Counted from the first letter of the stretch, positions 55,047 through 63,977 are shown. The stretch: 64,000 bases of DNA from Desulfobulbaceae bacterium BRH_c16a (GCA_000961725.1 LADS01000059.1:1-64000), one strand, 5' to 3'. The notes: generated by a model from the sequence alone, not told the origin. Numbers and translations: made by a program.

Positions 55047-55790
55047 TTACGCCTCCTCCGGTGATCTCAGGACACCGAGTGGATAATAGGGGATCATGTT
55101 ATCTTCCAACCACTGCAGGGAATCGACAGGCGAGAGCCCCCAGCCGGTCGGACAGGTCGAAAGCACTTCGATAAGGGAAAAACCAAAGCCGCCCATCTGG
55201 CAGAGAAAGCCGTTGCGGATCGCTTTCTTAGCCTGGCGCACGGCCTTTGGGCTGTGGACGGAAACCCGTTCTACATACGCGGCTCCGGGGATCTGGGCAA
55301 TCATCTCCGAGACTCTCAAGGGCATGCCGCAATGGGCGACATCCCTGCCTTCGGGCGCGGTGGTGACCTTCTGCATGGGAAGTGTGGTCGGCGCCATCTG
55401 TCCGCCGGTCATGCCGTAGATGGCGTTATTGACGAAGATGGTGGTGATCTTTTCACCGCGATGCGCGACGTGGACGATTTCTGCGGTCCCGATCGAGGCA
55501 AGGTCGCCGTCGCCCTGATAAGTGAAAACCGGCTTGGTGGGATGGACTCTTTTGACGCCGGTGGCCACGGCCGGAGCCCTGCCATGCGCCGATTCGATCA
55601 TGTCGACGTTGAGGTAGTTATACGACAGCACCGAGCAGCCCACCGAGGCACAGCCGATAGCGTCGTTCAGCAGGTCGAGTTCCACCAGCACTTCCGCAAC
55701 CAGCCGGTGAATGAGGCCATGGGTGCAACCGGGACAATAATGGGTGTCTTTGTCGGTCAGGCCCTTTGATCTTGCATAGATAACAGTCAT
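55047..55790 (-). CDS. 2-oxoacid:ferredoxin oxidoreductase, beta (TPP-binding) subunit
   Basis: The product has 247 residues. HYCPGCTHGLIHRL and SVGCSVLSYNYLNVD come first, then the TPP motif YQGDGDLASIGTAEIVHVAHRGEKITTIFVNNAIYGMTGGQ. Substrate contacts of this short form fit 2-oxoisovalerate or 2-oxoglutarate enzymes. It overlaps the alpha gene by one base. Confidence 0.93.
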   Translation of the reverse strand: MTVIYARSKGLTDKDTHYCPGCTHGLIHRLVAEVLVELDLLNDAIGCASVGCSVLSYNYLNVDMIESAHGRAPAVATGVKRVHPTKPVFTYQGDGDLASIGTAEIVHVAHRGEKITTIFVNNAIYGMTGGQMAPTTLPMQKVTTAPEGRDVAHCGMPLRVSEMIAQIPGAAYVERVSVHSPKAVRQAKKAIRNGFLCQMGGFGFSLIEVLSTCPTGWGLSPVDSLQWLEDNMIPYYPLGVLRSPEEA

Positions 55791-56848
55791 TATGCCCTCC
55801 CGAGAAGATTTTTAACTTTTGCCGCGATTTCTTCCGGAACCGGAATGATCCCGCCTGACCTGCCGTAGAAGGCGACGGGTAACCGGCCGTTGACCGCCAG
55901 CCGCACATCGTCGACCATCTGGCCGCAGCTCATTTCCACAGTAAGAATCATACGGCAGGATTCGGGGAGGCCCTCGAAGGCGGCAACGGGAAACGGCCAT
56001 AAAGTCTGGGGGCGTATAAGGCCCGCGGTGATTTTTTCAGCCGCCAGCAGATCGATGGCATTCCTGGCAATGCGGGCCGTCGAGCCATAGGCACAGAGGA
56101 TGATTTCGGCTCCTTCGGTGCGGTAACTTTCCCAGCGGGTTTCGGCGGCGGCGATCCGGGCGTATTTGGCCTGGAGATCGAGATTTCTCTGCTCCAGCAC
56201 GATGGGGTCGAGGGCCAGGGTTTTAACGGTATTCGGTTTGCGCTTGCCGCCATGGCCTACCGCCAGCCAATCTTTTGCCGGCAGTTCGCGGTGAGTTTTT
56301 TCCGGGAGTTCAACCGGTTCCATCATCTGGCCCAGCATGCCGTCGCTGACGATGAACACCGGAGTGCGGTAGATTTCTGCCAGGTCGAAAGCCGCCATCA
56401 TCATTTCCGCGCCTTCCTGGACGGTGGACGGGGCAAAAGAAAGAATCCGGTAATCGCCATTGCCCCCGCCGCGGGTCATCTGGTAGTAGTCGGCCTGGGA
56501 GGGCTGAATGGTGCCGATGCCGGGGCCGCCGCGCTGGACGTTGACAATGACACAGGGCAGCTCGGCCGCGGCAAGGGACGACATGCCTTCCTGCATCAGG
56601 GCAATGCCAGGCGAGGATGAAGAAGTCATCGGCCTGCCGCCGGCGGCTGCCGCACCGTACACCATATTGATGGCCGCCAGTTCGCTTTCGGCCTGGAGAA
56701 AGACCCCGCCGGTCCTGGGAAATTCTCTTGCCAGAAATTCGGGGATTTCATTTTGCGGCGTGATGGGATAACCGAAGAAATGGGTGCACCCGCCTTTGAT
56801 GGCGGCAAGGGCAAGTGCTTCATTGCCTTTCATCAAGGTCTTAGACAT
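55790..56848 (-). CDS. 2-oxoacid:ferredoxin oxidoreductase, alpha subunit
   Basis: The product has 352 residues, a stand-alone alpha subunit of the Kor/Vor type. GNEALALAAIKGGCTHFFGYPITPQNEIPEF is the pyrimidine-binding N-terminus, and MTSSSSPGIALMQEGMSSLAAAELPCVIVNVQRGGPGIGT the core. It overlaps the ferredoxin-like delta gene by eight bases. With the branched-chain-type dehydrogenase in the operon, a 2-oxoisovalerate (VOR) role is favoured over 2-oxoglutarate, but this is inference. Confidence 0.93.
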   Translation of the reverse strand: MSKTLMKGNEALALAAIKGGCTHFFGYPITPQNEIPEFLAREFPRTGGVFLQAESELAAINMVYGAAAAGGRPMTSSSSPGIALMQEGMSSLAAAELPCVIVNVQRGGPGIGTIQPSQADYYQMTRGGGNGDYRILSFAPSTVQEGAEMMMAAFDLAEIYRTPVFIVSDGMLGQMMEPVELPEKTHRELPAKDWLAVGHGGKRKPNTVKTLALDPIVLEQRNLDLQAKYARIAAAETRWESYRTEGAEIILCAYGSTARIARNAIDLLAAEKITAGLIRPQTLWPFPVAAFEGLPESCRMILTVEMSCGQMVDDVRLAVNGRLPVAFYGRSGGIIPVPEEIAAKVKNLLGRA

Positions 56849-57089
56849 GTTCGGCCCTCCTTTTCACGGTAAATCGCTCGACAGTGATAACGGAGTCGGG
56901 ACACATCAGGGCGCAGTTGCCGCAGCCAATGCATTGTGCCGGAGAAGAGATGGAGGCTGGACTGTAGCCTTTGAGGTTTACCGTGCTTTCGTCGATGACG
57001 ATGATTTCCTCGGGACAAGCAATAATACAGAGGCCGCAACCTTTACAACTGTTGGTCGCAATGCGCACTCTTCCCTTCAATTCAGCCAT
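56841..57089 (-). CDS. 2-oxoacid:ferredoxin oxidoreductase, delta (2x4Fe-4S) subunit
   Basis: The product has 82 residues with two cluster motifs, CKGCGLCIIACP and CIGCGNCALMCP. It passes electrons from the TPP/4Fe-4S centre to external ferredoxin. It is the first gene of the operon and follows a GGGGAGG ribosome site. Confidence 0.93.
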   Translation of the reverse strand: MAELKGRVRIATNSCKGCGLCIIACPEEIIVIDESTVNLKGYSPASISSPAQCIGCGNCALMCPDSVITVERFTVKRRAEHV

Positions 57090-57122
57090 TTTTGAGCCTC
57101 CCCGGGTAGTATTTTATTCTGC

Positions 57123-57167
57123 TTATGTTTTATTATAATAAAAAATATTCATTATAGTCAAACATAA
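57123..57167 (-). promoter_or_regulatory. Promoter and candidate operator of the 2-oxoacid oxidoreductase operon
   Basis: On the minus strand TTGACT (57161-57156) and TATAAT (57137-57132) are 18 bases apart, a good sigma-70-type promoter. An 8-bp inverted repeat, TTATGTTT at 57123-57130 and AAACATAA at 57160-57167, brackets it. The neighbouring XRE-cupin regulator is the obvious candidate to bind there. Confidence 0.6.
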
Positions 57168-57373
57168 TAAACGTGAGACACGAATCAAGTCGGCTGCAAT
57201 AAATAACATATAATCAAGCAAGTGTGCTGATTCTAAAGGGTAATGGCGTAATTTTTGTGTTTCGTGTCGTCAAAAATAAATATTTGGAACGGAACAAAAT
57301 CTGGGTAGTACAGATCGGTGGGGGTGACTGTGTCGGAGGGAAACGCAGAATGGGAAACCGAGCATGCGCAAGA

Positions 57374-57949
57374 TCAGCTCGGTTTATAGATTACCACCAG
57401 AGTTTTGGCCGGCCCGCCGATCCCGCGGTAGCCGTGTGGAACGATAGAATCGAAATAGAGGCTGTCGCCCTCTTCGAGTACGACGACATTCTCACCGCAG
57501 CGAAATTCGAGCCTGCCTTCCAGGACATAAAGAAATTCTTCGCCTTTATGATTGTTGTAAACGATCGCATCGGCCTCTCTTTCTTCCATATGGACGATGA
57601 AAGGTTCCATGCTCTTGTCTACTTTCGGGTAGGCGAGGGGCTCGTATTGATAGCCGATGTGCGAAATATGGGGGCCTTTGGCGACGCCGTATCTGTCCGT
57701 TTTCCTCGTCACCACCATGCTGCTGTCCTGGTTGTTGGCCTGGAAAAAATGGCCGATAGAGACACCCAGGGCTGTGGCAATTTTTAAGAGGGTGGCGATG
57801 GGCGGGGTAACCAGATTGTTCTCGATCTGGGACAGGTTGGGTTTTGACAGCCCGGTAAGGTCAGCCAGATCCTGCAGCGTCAGCCCGCGTCGGTTGCGGA
57901 GCGAACGAACCTGGTGGCCTATGTCGAGAGAAGCAAGTTCATCTTTCAT
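57374..57949 (-). CDS. XRE-family regulator with cupin domain
   Basis: The product has 191 residues. The HTH (about 11-66, LRNRRGLTLQDLADLTGLSK then PNLSQIENNLVTPPIATLLKI) is followed by a cupin barrel (about 75-190, with GEEFLYVLEGRLEFRCG and FDSIVPHGYRG). This layout is found in regulators of amino acid or polyamine metabolism that sense a small ligand in the cupin. It lies upstream of the 2-oxoacid oxidoreductase operon, in the same direction, and may control it. Confidence 0.9.
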   Translation of the reverse strand: MKDELASLDIGHQVRSLRNRRGLTLQDLADLTGLSKPNLSQIENNLVTPPIATLLKIATALGVSIGHFFQANNQDSSMVVTRKTDRYGVAKGPHISHIGYQYEPLAYPKVDKSMEPFIVHMEEREADAIVYNNHKGEEFLYVLEGRLEFRCGENVVVLEEGDSLYFDSIVPHGYRGIGGPAKTLVVIYKPS

Positions 57950-58084
57950 TTCTTAAGCTTACAAGGTGCAAAAAATAAAAATCGACACTAGCATGGCAGC
58001 AGATATATACGGTCTTTTGCCGTCTAGTAGGCATTTTATTAATTAAAGCTGATGGATTGCCGAATATTGTTATCCGGGAATCCG

Positions 58085-58675
58085 CTAAAGGTTTTGATCA
58101 TAATAACAATTTCTAATGGATGCCATGGTTGTTTTGCCGTGGGCAATTGATACGGCCAGTTTCCAGACCTCCGGTTTGAATACCTGCCGCAGGGGTTGTT
58201 CGACTTCCGGCAGACGAGTAAAGGCATTTCGCAGTTGGCTGTCCCAGCGATCGCTGTAGCGGAGGAGGTCGTCAGGGTAGACGGTGTTACGGTCGGTCCC
58301 TTCGGAATCGACGGAAAAAGGGGCGATAATGTTCAAGAAGCCGTAGTCGTCGGTAAGTTCCTCGCCCGGCTCGATGTCTCTGATGGCAATTTCAAAGTTG
58401 TAGGGCGTCAGGCAGCAATTGTTACGGAAACTGTGATTGATAAAACGCTCGTTGTCCCAGCAGAAAACCAGGTTGCCTTTGTTGTTCCGGTAAGAATAGG
58501 TGAGGACAGCCTCCCGGCAGGGTTCGGAAAACCGATCAAGCCGGTCCATGGGAATCTCCCGGTCAAGGTCGTCAAAAACCCAGGTTACCGTGCCTTTCGG
58601 GATCCTTGCCGTGGCTAACACCCCGTGGCCTTTGACTTCGTTTATGTAAACTACTTCCGTGCAGCCTATAATCAT
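58085..58675 (-). CDS. SET-domain protein methyltransferase
   Basis: The product has 196 residues. The N-terminal SET motif KGHGVLATARIPKGTVTW binds the cofactor, and the C-terminal knot is formed by RFINHSFRNN (77-86, N-H-S) and GEELTDDYGF (104-113). All are hallmarks of SET lysine methyltransferases using SAM. Cys-rich post-SET is absent. The last 60 residues include WDSQLRNAFTRLPEVEQPLRQVF and are family-specific. It is the third gene of an operon with a RimK-like ligase and a GNAT. The target, presumably a protein or peptide, is unknown. Confidence 0.88.
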   Translation of the reverse strand: MIIGCTEVVYINEVKGHGVLATARIPKGTVTWVFDDLDREIPMDRLDRFSEPCREAVLTYSYRNNKGNLVFCWDNERFINHSFRNNCCLTPYNFEIAIRDIEPGEELTDDYGFLNIIAPFSVDSEGTDRNTVYPDDLLRYSDRWDSQLRNAFTRLPEVEQPLRQVFKPEVWKLAVSIAHGKTTMASIRNCYYDQNL

Positions 58676-58689
58676 CTTTTTATCGGCAC

Positions 58690-59142
58690 CTAATCGAGAG
58701 TTTTTCGCATGAGAATTGCGTGACCGCCATCCTCGTAGTAGCCGAGGCGAAAGCCGTATTGGGCAAAACCATGTTTCTTATACAAGCCGAGAGCCGCAAT
58801 ATTGCTGTCGCTTACCTCCAGGGTGAGCATTGTGCATTTGCTGTCCCTGGAAATTCTTTCAAGTACCTCCAGGAGCTTGCCCGCCAGTCCTTCCCCCCTG
58901 GCTGTCGCCGTGATCCCAAAGGAATAGATCCGCATCTTGCGGCTGTTTTTTCTGCCCAGCAAAATGGCGTAACCGAGAATTTCGGCACTATCTTGCCGTT
59001 TGACCACGAGAACGTGAGCTCGCCTGATCAAGTACCTGAAGCTTTTCTTCGAACAACGGTCGGTTTTGAACAGGGAGATTTCAAGTGCCGCAAGCTGATC
59101 GACATCGGCCGGTACCGCCGGTACAAAGAGATACCCGGTCAT
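58690..59142 (-). CDS. RimI-like GNAT N-acetyltransferase
   Basis: The product has 150 residues. SFGITATARGEGLAGKLLEVLER is motif A and LEVSDSNIAALGLYKKHGFAQYG the C-terminal arm, as in protein N-terminal acetyltransferases. It is one base after the stop of the ATP-grasp gene and 14 bases before the SET gene, so all three are translated from one mRNA. The acceptor is unknown. Confidence 0.88.
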   Translation of the reverse strand: MTGYLFVPAVPADVDQLAALEISLFKTDRCSKKSFRYLIRRAHVLVVKRQDSAEILGYAILLGRKNSRKMRIYSFGITATARGEGLAGKLLEVLERISRDSKCTMLTLEVSDSNIAALGLYKKHGFAQYGFRLGYYEDGGHAILMRKTLD

Positions 59143-59143
59143 T

Positions 59144-60622
59144 TTACTTATGCTGCTTGCTGTTTAGCCTGTTGACGAATTCCCGGAGGATGATTCGGTA
59201 CAGCTCATTGCCCATTATGGTATCTTCCACTCCGTGTTCGAGGGAAGGGTTGTCGTTTATCTCGATGACGATCGGCTGTTCGCCCACCATCTTGATGTCC
59301 ACCCCGTACAGTCCTTTGCCGATGAGTGAAGTGGCTTTGACCGCCAGCTTACGGACCCGGGAAGGGATGCTATTGAGTGGAATCGTCTCAAAACCGCCTG
59401 CCTTGGGGATTCTGTTGGCCCGATGCTGGATTATCTGCCAGTGGCCGCGGGCCATGAAGTATTTACAGCCGTAGATGCATTCTCCCCCGAGGACGCCGAT
59501 TCGCCAGTCGAAGTCGGTCGGCACAAACTCCTGGACAAGCAGAATCGACGAGCGGGGAAACAGCTCCTCGATTGCCTGTTCGTATTCATCTCTGGTTGCA
59601 ACCTTGGTCACTCCTATGGAAAACGACCCATCGGGAACTTTCACTACCATGGTTGCGCCAAGAGAGCTGCTCAGTTCTTCATAGCTTACCGGGTTGGTTT
59701 TGAAGATCAGCCGGGAAAGCGGACAGGGGATTTTTTCCCGGTCGAGCAGTTCTTTCAGGTAGACCTTGTTGGTGCAGAGAATGATTGAGGTCGGGTCGTC
59801 GATCACTACCATATCCGCCTGCTGCGCTTTTTTGGCAAGCTGGTAGGTAATGTGGTTGACGGCGGTTGTCTGACGAATGAACAGGGCATCGAATTCCATC
59901 AGCCGGGCGGAATCGTCGGCGGTGATGAGTTCGGCATTGATGTTCATCTTCTTGGCCTCGGAAACAAAGAGATGGAGCGCCGAGGCGTTACTTGTGGGAA
60001 TCTTCTCTTTCGGGTCGTGAAGGATGGCCAGATCGTAGCCGAAGGACTTCTTGCTTTTCGGATAGCGCCAGATCTTTTTATTGAAGCGATCGATGGCGTT
60101 GGCGAAAAGGGTTTGCTGGGCATCGTCCAGCTCGTTCAGAGACAGAGTGCGAAAATGATCAAGCTGGGAAAATTTATTGTCGGCGAAGGTCACTCTCAGC
60201 ATCGGGAAAGGAAATTGGTCGAAGATAAACTTCGCCAGCCGTTTGAGAGCAGGGACCTCGCAATCGCCGAAAAAGATATCAATGGTACATGGTGCGTCAC
60301 CGCCATTCTGGATGGAATTGCTGCTGACCCAGGAATGGCAGGTTTTTCTCAGCAGACCCTGCAGCTTGATGGTCCTGTCGCAGTCCAGGCTGTTGATCGC
60401 ATCGGCAGAAGGGATGACCTTGTGTTTTCTCGCCTGGGCCAGCAGCGAGCAGTAATACCCTTCCGAGTTGTAGCTGAGATCACTGCACAAATTGATGATG
60501 AGCAGATTTTCCTGGCTGAGTTTCTCGTTCTGCAGATACTCGCCGGCGGTAATGATGCTGTCGGTTTCATAATAGGGTTTCCAGTCGGAAACACTATCCA
60601 GTATTATCAATGTAGTAAGCAT
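59144..60622 (-). CDS. RimK-family ATP-grasp ligase with RLAN-type N-terminal domain
   Basis: The product has 492 residues. The N-terminal part (about 1-180, MLTTLIILDSVSDWKPYYET) is the RimK-like-ligase N-terminal domain, then an ATP-grasp fold (about 280-485): VVKVPDGSFSIGVTKV, LLVQEFVPTDFDWRIGVLGG and the metal-binding Glu/Asn pair in QPIVIEINDNPSLEHGVED. Such ligases add amino acids, often glutamate, to carboxylates of proteins or peptides. The start at 60622 is chosen over an upstream in-frame start that lies in the terminator hairpin. First gene of the ligase-GNAT-SET operon. Confidence 0.9.
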   Translation of the reverse strand: MLTTLIILDSVSDWKPYYETDSIITAGEYLQNEKLSQENLLIINLCSDLSYNSEGYYCSLLAQARKHKVIPSADAINSLDCDRTIKLQGLLRKTCHSWVSSNSIQNGGDAPCTIDIFFGDCEVPALKRLAKFIFDQFPFPMLRVTFADNKFSQLDHFRTLSLNELDDAQQTLFANAIDRFNKKIWRYPKSKKSFGYDLAILHDPKEKIPTSNASALHLFVSEAKKMNINAELITADDSARLMEFDALFIRQTTAVNHITYQLAKKAQQADMVVIDDPTSIILCTNKVYLKELLDREKIPCPLSRLIFKTNPVSYEELSSSLGATMVVKVPDGSFSIGVTKVATRDEYEQAIEELFPRSSILLVQEFVPTDFDWRIGVLGGECIYGCKYFMARGHWQIIQHRANRIPKAGGFETIPLNSIPSRVRKLAVKATSLIGKGLYGVDIKMVGEQPIVIEINDNPSLEHGVEDTIMGNELYRIILREFVNRLNSKQHK

Positions 60623-60638
60623 GGTGAAACCTTGAGTC

Positions 60639-60665
60639 GCCGGCCGGACGACAGGTCCGGCCGGC
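60639..60665. terminator. Terminator-like hairpin after citrate synthase
   Basis: GCCGGCCGGAC and its exact complement form an 11-bp GC stem with a 5-base loop between the citrate synthase stop and the ATP-grasp start. There is no T-run on the minus strand, so termination may be incomplete. Confidence 0.6.
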
Positions 60666-60710
60666 ATGGTTTTGTTTTATGAGGTGTGGGCTTGCATTGC
60701 CGGTGCCCGG

Positions 60711-61871
60711 TTAACCGCGAGCCCGCTCTTTTATCGGAATGTAGCAATATGATTTGGGGCCGATGTATTCGGCTCGCGGACGGATTAGCTTGTTGTTGCT
60801 CCATTGCTCGAGAATATGGGAGGTCCAGCCGACGGTCCTGCTGATTGCGAAAATCGGAGTGAACAGTTCCATCGGCAAGCCTATGGCGTTGTACAGTGAG
60901 GCAGTAAAAAGATCGACGTTTGGAAATACCTTGGTACGTTCAACGACAACTTTCTGGATTTCCTGAGTAATTTCGAAATAGGTCGTGTCGCCGGTTTTTT
61001 CCGCCAGGATCTGCGCATAATTACGTAACACGTCGACCCGGGGATCTTCGCAACGATACACCCGATGGCCGAATCCCGGGATTTTTTCTTTTCTGGCCAA
61101 CTTGTCTTCGATAAAGGCGCGGGCCTTGCCCGGATCGCCTATTTCTCTCAAGAGCTGCATGACTTCCATATTCGCGCCTCCGTGCAGCGGCCCTTTCAGG
61201 GTGCCGATTGCCGAAGTTACCGAAGAATAGATATCGGCCATGGTCGAGGCGGTGACCCGGGCGGAAAATGTCGAGGCATTCAACTCGTGATCGGCGTGAA
61301 GAATCAGGGCGGCGTCAAACGCTTTTTCGGCAAGAGGATCCGGTGCCTTGCCGAACAGGGTATAGAGGAAATTGTAGGCAATGCCATGCCCGGGAATCGG
61401 TTTTATGGGTTCCTGCCCTTCCCGGAGCCGCTGGTGGGCGGCAATGAGCAAAGGGATGCGCAGGGTGAGTCGCTGGGCTTTGCGCAGGTTGGCGTCAAGA
61501 CCGGTATTGCCGCTGTCCGGATCCCAGTGGCCGAGGGAGGAAACGGCAGTTCTGATTACCTCCATCGGGGTCGCAGCCTTGGGAAACATTCGCAGAATCA
61601 TGACGGTTTCGACGGGAAGCTCCATCGATCCGGTAAAGCCGGCCAGAAATGCCTTGAATTCAGTCGGTCTTGGCAAAGCTCCATACCAGAGAAGATAGGC
61701 GACCTCTTCAAAGGTCGATTGTTTGGATAATTCAATGGCATCATAGCCCCGGTAAATGAGTCGGCCTTCCTCCCCATCTATGTAACATATCTCGGATTCA
61801 CAGATAGTGATATCGGCCAATCCAAGACCAATATTTTGTGATGTTGGCTCCTTTACGGCAACCGCTGTCAT
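60711..61871 (-). CDS. gltA: Citrate synthase (Si-type, short bacterial form)
   Basis: The product has 386 residues. The catalytic residues are in HADHELNAST (His), IPGFGHRVY (His) and VFPNVDLFTASLYNAIGLP (Asp). Length and motifs fit the small citrate/2-methylcitrate synthase group; which acceptor is preferred cannot be told. It condenses acetyl-CoA and oxaloacetate. The promoter region holds a -24/-12-like site. Confidence 0.92.
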   Translation of the reverse strand: MTAVAVKEPTSQNIGLGLADITICESEICYIDGEEGRLIYRGYDAIELSKQSTFEEVAYLLWYGALPRPTEFKAFLAGFTGSMELPVETVMILRMFPKAATPMEVIRTAVSSLGHWDPDSGNTGLDANLRKAQRLTLRIPLLIAAHQRLREGQEPIKPIPGHGIAYNFLYTLFGKAPDPLAEKAFDAALILHADHELNASTFSARVTASTMADIYSSVTSAIGTLKGPLHGGANMEVMQLLREIGDPGKARAFIEDKLARKEKIPGFGHRVYRCEDPRVDVLRNYAQILAEKTGDTTYFEITQEIQKVVVERTKVFPNVDLFTASLYNAIGLPMELFTPIFAISRTVGWTSHILEQWSNNKLIRPRAEYIGPKSYCYIPIKERARG

Positions 61872-61952
61872 AATGGTATCTCCTGGTAATGTCTAAAGTA
61901 ATTCCTCTGAATGGTTGTGAGGAGCTGGCGAAGGGACGATTCTTTCGAATAT

Positions 61953-61968
61953 AGCACAAAAAGTGCCA
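61953..61968 (-). promoter_or_regulatory. Candidate sigma-54 promoter of citrate synthase
   Basis: TGGCACTTTTTGTGCT has the GG and GC doublets 12 bases apart and one mismatch to TGGCAC-N5-TTGCW. TATATT directly follows, so a sigma-70 reading is also possible. Confidence 0.35.
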
Positions 61969-62154
61969 AAAACATGCTAATTTTTTATTACATCGATTTT
62001 CGGTAAATTTGCAGTTCATACAGGCCAATTGTCGTTTTCATTTCCTCTGAATCAGTAAACAACTACCATTTTTATATTGGTTGTGACCAAGGAGATGGAC
62101 GATCTTGTGGGTGGGTCATTGTGGATTTTGCCCGAGTTCGAATTGTCGATTCAT

Positions 62155-62184
62155 TTGACGCAGGAACCGTCTCTCACCTATACT
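62155..62184 (+). promoter_or_regulatory. Sigma-70-type promoter of the histidine kinase gene
   Basis: TTGACG and TATACT with 18 bases between them; the kinase start codon is 62 bases downstream. Confidence 0.55.
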
Positions 62185-62245
62185 CATACAACAACCTGTT
62201 GAGTGTAACGGCAACGCAATCATGTGAACGGCCAGACTGAAAGAT

Positions 62246-63943
62246 ATGGAAAAACCGACAAGATCTCTCAACATATTGGTGTTTCTGGTAATATTGTGCG
62301 GGTTGGGAGTGTTTGTCAGATACTACCAGGTTCACACTCAGTTAAAGCTTGAGACCGCTGTCGCCGAACATGCCCGAATGCTCAGCGGACCTTTATGGAA
62401 TTATGATAGAGAGAGTATAGAAGGGTTCGTTTCGGCAGTCATTGCCCGTGACGATTATCGGGCAATACGTATTTTCAGCACGGATGAAAGGCTCTTTTAC
62501 GAAACCGCCAAGTCGTCGTTGACAGGCATCGATTCCTTGCTCAGCCATTTTGGATTGGTGAGCATTAAAATATTTGTCAACGAAATACAAAGGGATGGGA
62601 AATCCATAGGGAGGATAGAAGTAGATTGGCGCGATACCACTTTTTACGTCATCGCTACTGCGTGTCTGATGGCGGCTCTGCTGTATATCAATGCCTTCCT
62701 GTACTGCCGGATCAGTGATGCCAACAAGACGCTCAAAAGCAAAATCGAAGACTTGCGTCAGGCTGTGGAAGAAATAAAAAAACAGAAGGAATATATTGAA
62801 CAGATCTTCGATGTAGTACCGCAGGGGCTCATCACCGTAGATACGGAGTACAGGGCTATTGAATGGAACGCTTCCTTTACGAAAATTGTCGAAAACTGGG
62901 CTCGGGTGCTTAACCGGGATGTCGGAGAGATGCGCGATTTCTTCCTTGGCCGTCTGCAACAGGAATTACAACGGGCAAGTGAGGGGGAATATGTCATGAA
63001 TATCGACGGTCGTCCGCTCAGCATGGCCTTTGCCTCTTCCGAGGTCTCGCAATTTGAAAGAATCAGCCGGGTCGTATCGCTGCGTGACGTCACCGACATT
63101 TCTGCCATGCAACGCCGCCTGACTCAGGCTGAAAAACTCGAATCCGTCGGCCGTCTGGCAGCAGGTATCGCCCATGAGATAAACACTCCCACCCAGTACG
63201 TGGTCACCAATCTCGAATTTCTTGCCGAAGCCTATTATGATCTTGCCGGAGTCATGGGCCATATTGAAAATTTGATCGGTACACCGGACCAGCCTGGAGA
63301 AATAGCCCCACTCCTGGGAGAACTCCGGGAATCATTCGATGTTGCCGACTGGGAGTTCCTGGCCAAGGAAATCCCCGGTGCCCTGGAGCAGTCCAGAGAG
63401 GGATTGTGCCGTATCCAGTCAATTGTCGGGGCCATGAAACGTTTTACTCATCCAGCCGGTGAGTTCGCGGAGAAATGCGATCTGAACGCAGCTATTGAAA
63501 CAACGGTGACTGTGACCCGGAATGAATGGAAATATCTCGCCGAGATAGTTCTGGACCTTGACCGGGAGTTGCCTGATGTGCCTTGTTTTATCGATCAGTT
63601 TAATCAGGTCATCCTTATAATGATTATGAATAGTGTGCACGCCATAGAGGCAAGACCCGAACAATCCGACGACGGCAAGGGGTTGATTACGATAAGCACC
63701 AGAGCGGCGGAAAATGTTGTGGAAATACAATTGACTGACAACGGAATCGGAATGAATGGGGAAATACAAAAGAAAATATTCGATCCATTTTTTACAACAA
63801 AGGCAGTGAATAAAGGAACCGGGCAAGGATTGGCGATTGCCAATGATATTATTGTCACTCAACATAAAGGAACCATCGAGGTTCTATCCGAGCCTGGCAA
63901 GGGTTCAACGTTCGTGATCCGTTTACCTAGAGAGTATTCGTGA
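62246..63943 (+). CDS. Membrane sensor histidine kinase
   Basis: The product has 565 residues. Two membrane segments (about 8-26 and 133-152) enclose a periplasmic sensor of about 105 residues. A coiled coil (165-190), a PAS domain (about 188-290, QIFDVVPQGLITVDTEYRAIEWN) and the transmitter follow: H-box AAGIAHEINTPTQYVVTNL, N-box IMIMNSVHAIEA, G1 TDNGIGM and G2 GTGQGLAIA. The HEINTPTQY form is typical of one kinase subgroup. There is no receiver. The next gene starts 34 bases downstream and may encode the partner. Confidence 0.9.
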   Translation: MEKPTRSLNILVFLVILCGLGVFVRYYQVHTQLKLETAVAEHARMLSGPLWNYDRESIEGFVSAVIARDDYRAIRIFSTDERLFYETAKSSLTGIDSLLSHFGLVSIKIFVNEIQRDGKSIGRIEVDWRDTTFYVIATACLMAALLYINAFLYCRISDANKTLKSKIEDLRQAVEEIKKQKEYIEQIFDVVPQGLITVDTEYRAIEWNASFTKIVENWARVLNRDVGEMRDFFLGRLQQELQRASEGEYVMNIDGRPLSMAFASSEVSQFERISRVVSLRDVTDISAMQRRLTQAEKLESVGRLAAGIAHEINTPTQYVVTNLEFLAEAYYDLAGVMGHIENLIGTPDQPGEIAPLLGELRESFDVADWEFLAKEIPGALEQSREGLCRIQSIVGAMKRFTHPAGEFAEKCDLNAAIETTVTVTRNEWKYLAEIVLDLDRELPDVPCFIDQFNQVILIMIMNSVHAIEARPEQSDDGKGLITISTRAAENVVEIQLTDNGIGMNGEIQKKIFDPFFTTKAVNKGTGQGLAIANDIIVTQHKGTIEVLSEPGKGSTFVIRLPREYS

Positions 63944-63977
63944 AATCCGGATAGGATCCGGCAAAAATGGAGATTAT

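Larger units (their letters stand above)
61872..62245. other. Divergent regulatory region between citrate synthase and a histidine kinase
   Basis: The 374 bases contain no gene. On the minus strand TGGCACTTTTTGTGCT (61968-61953) fits the -24/-12 consensus except one base in the -12 box; the overlapping GCAC-5-GTGC is itself palindromic. On the plus strand TTGACG (62155-62160) and TATACT (62179-62184) with an 18-base spacer form a probable sigma-70 promoter for the kinase. Nothing else was recognised. Confidence 0.6.
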
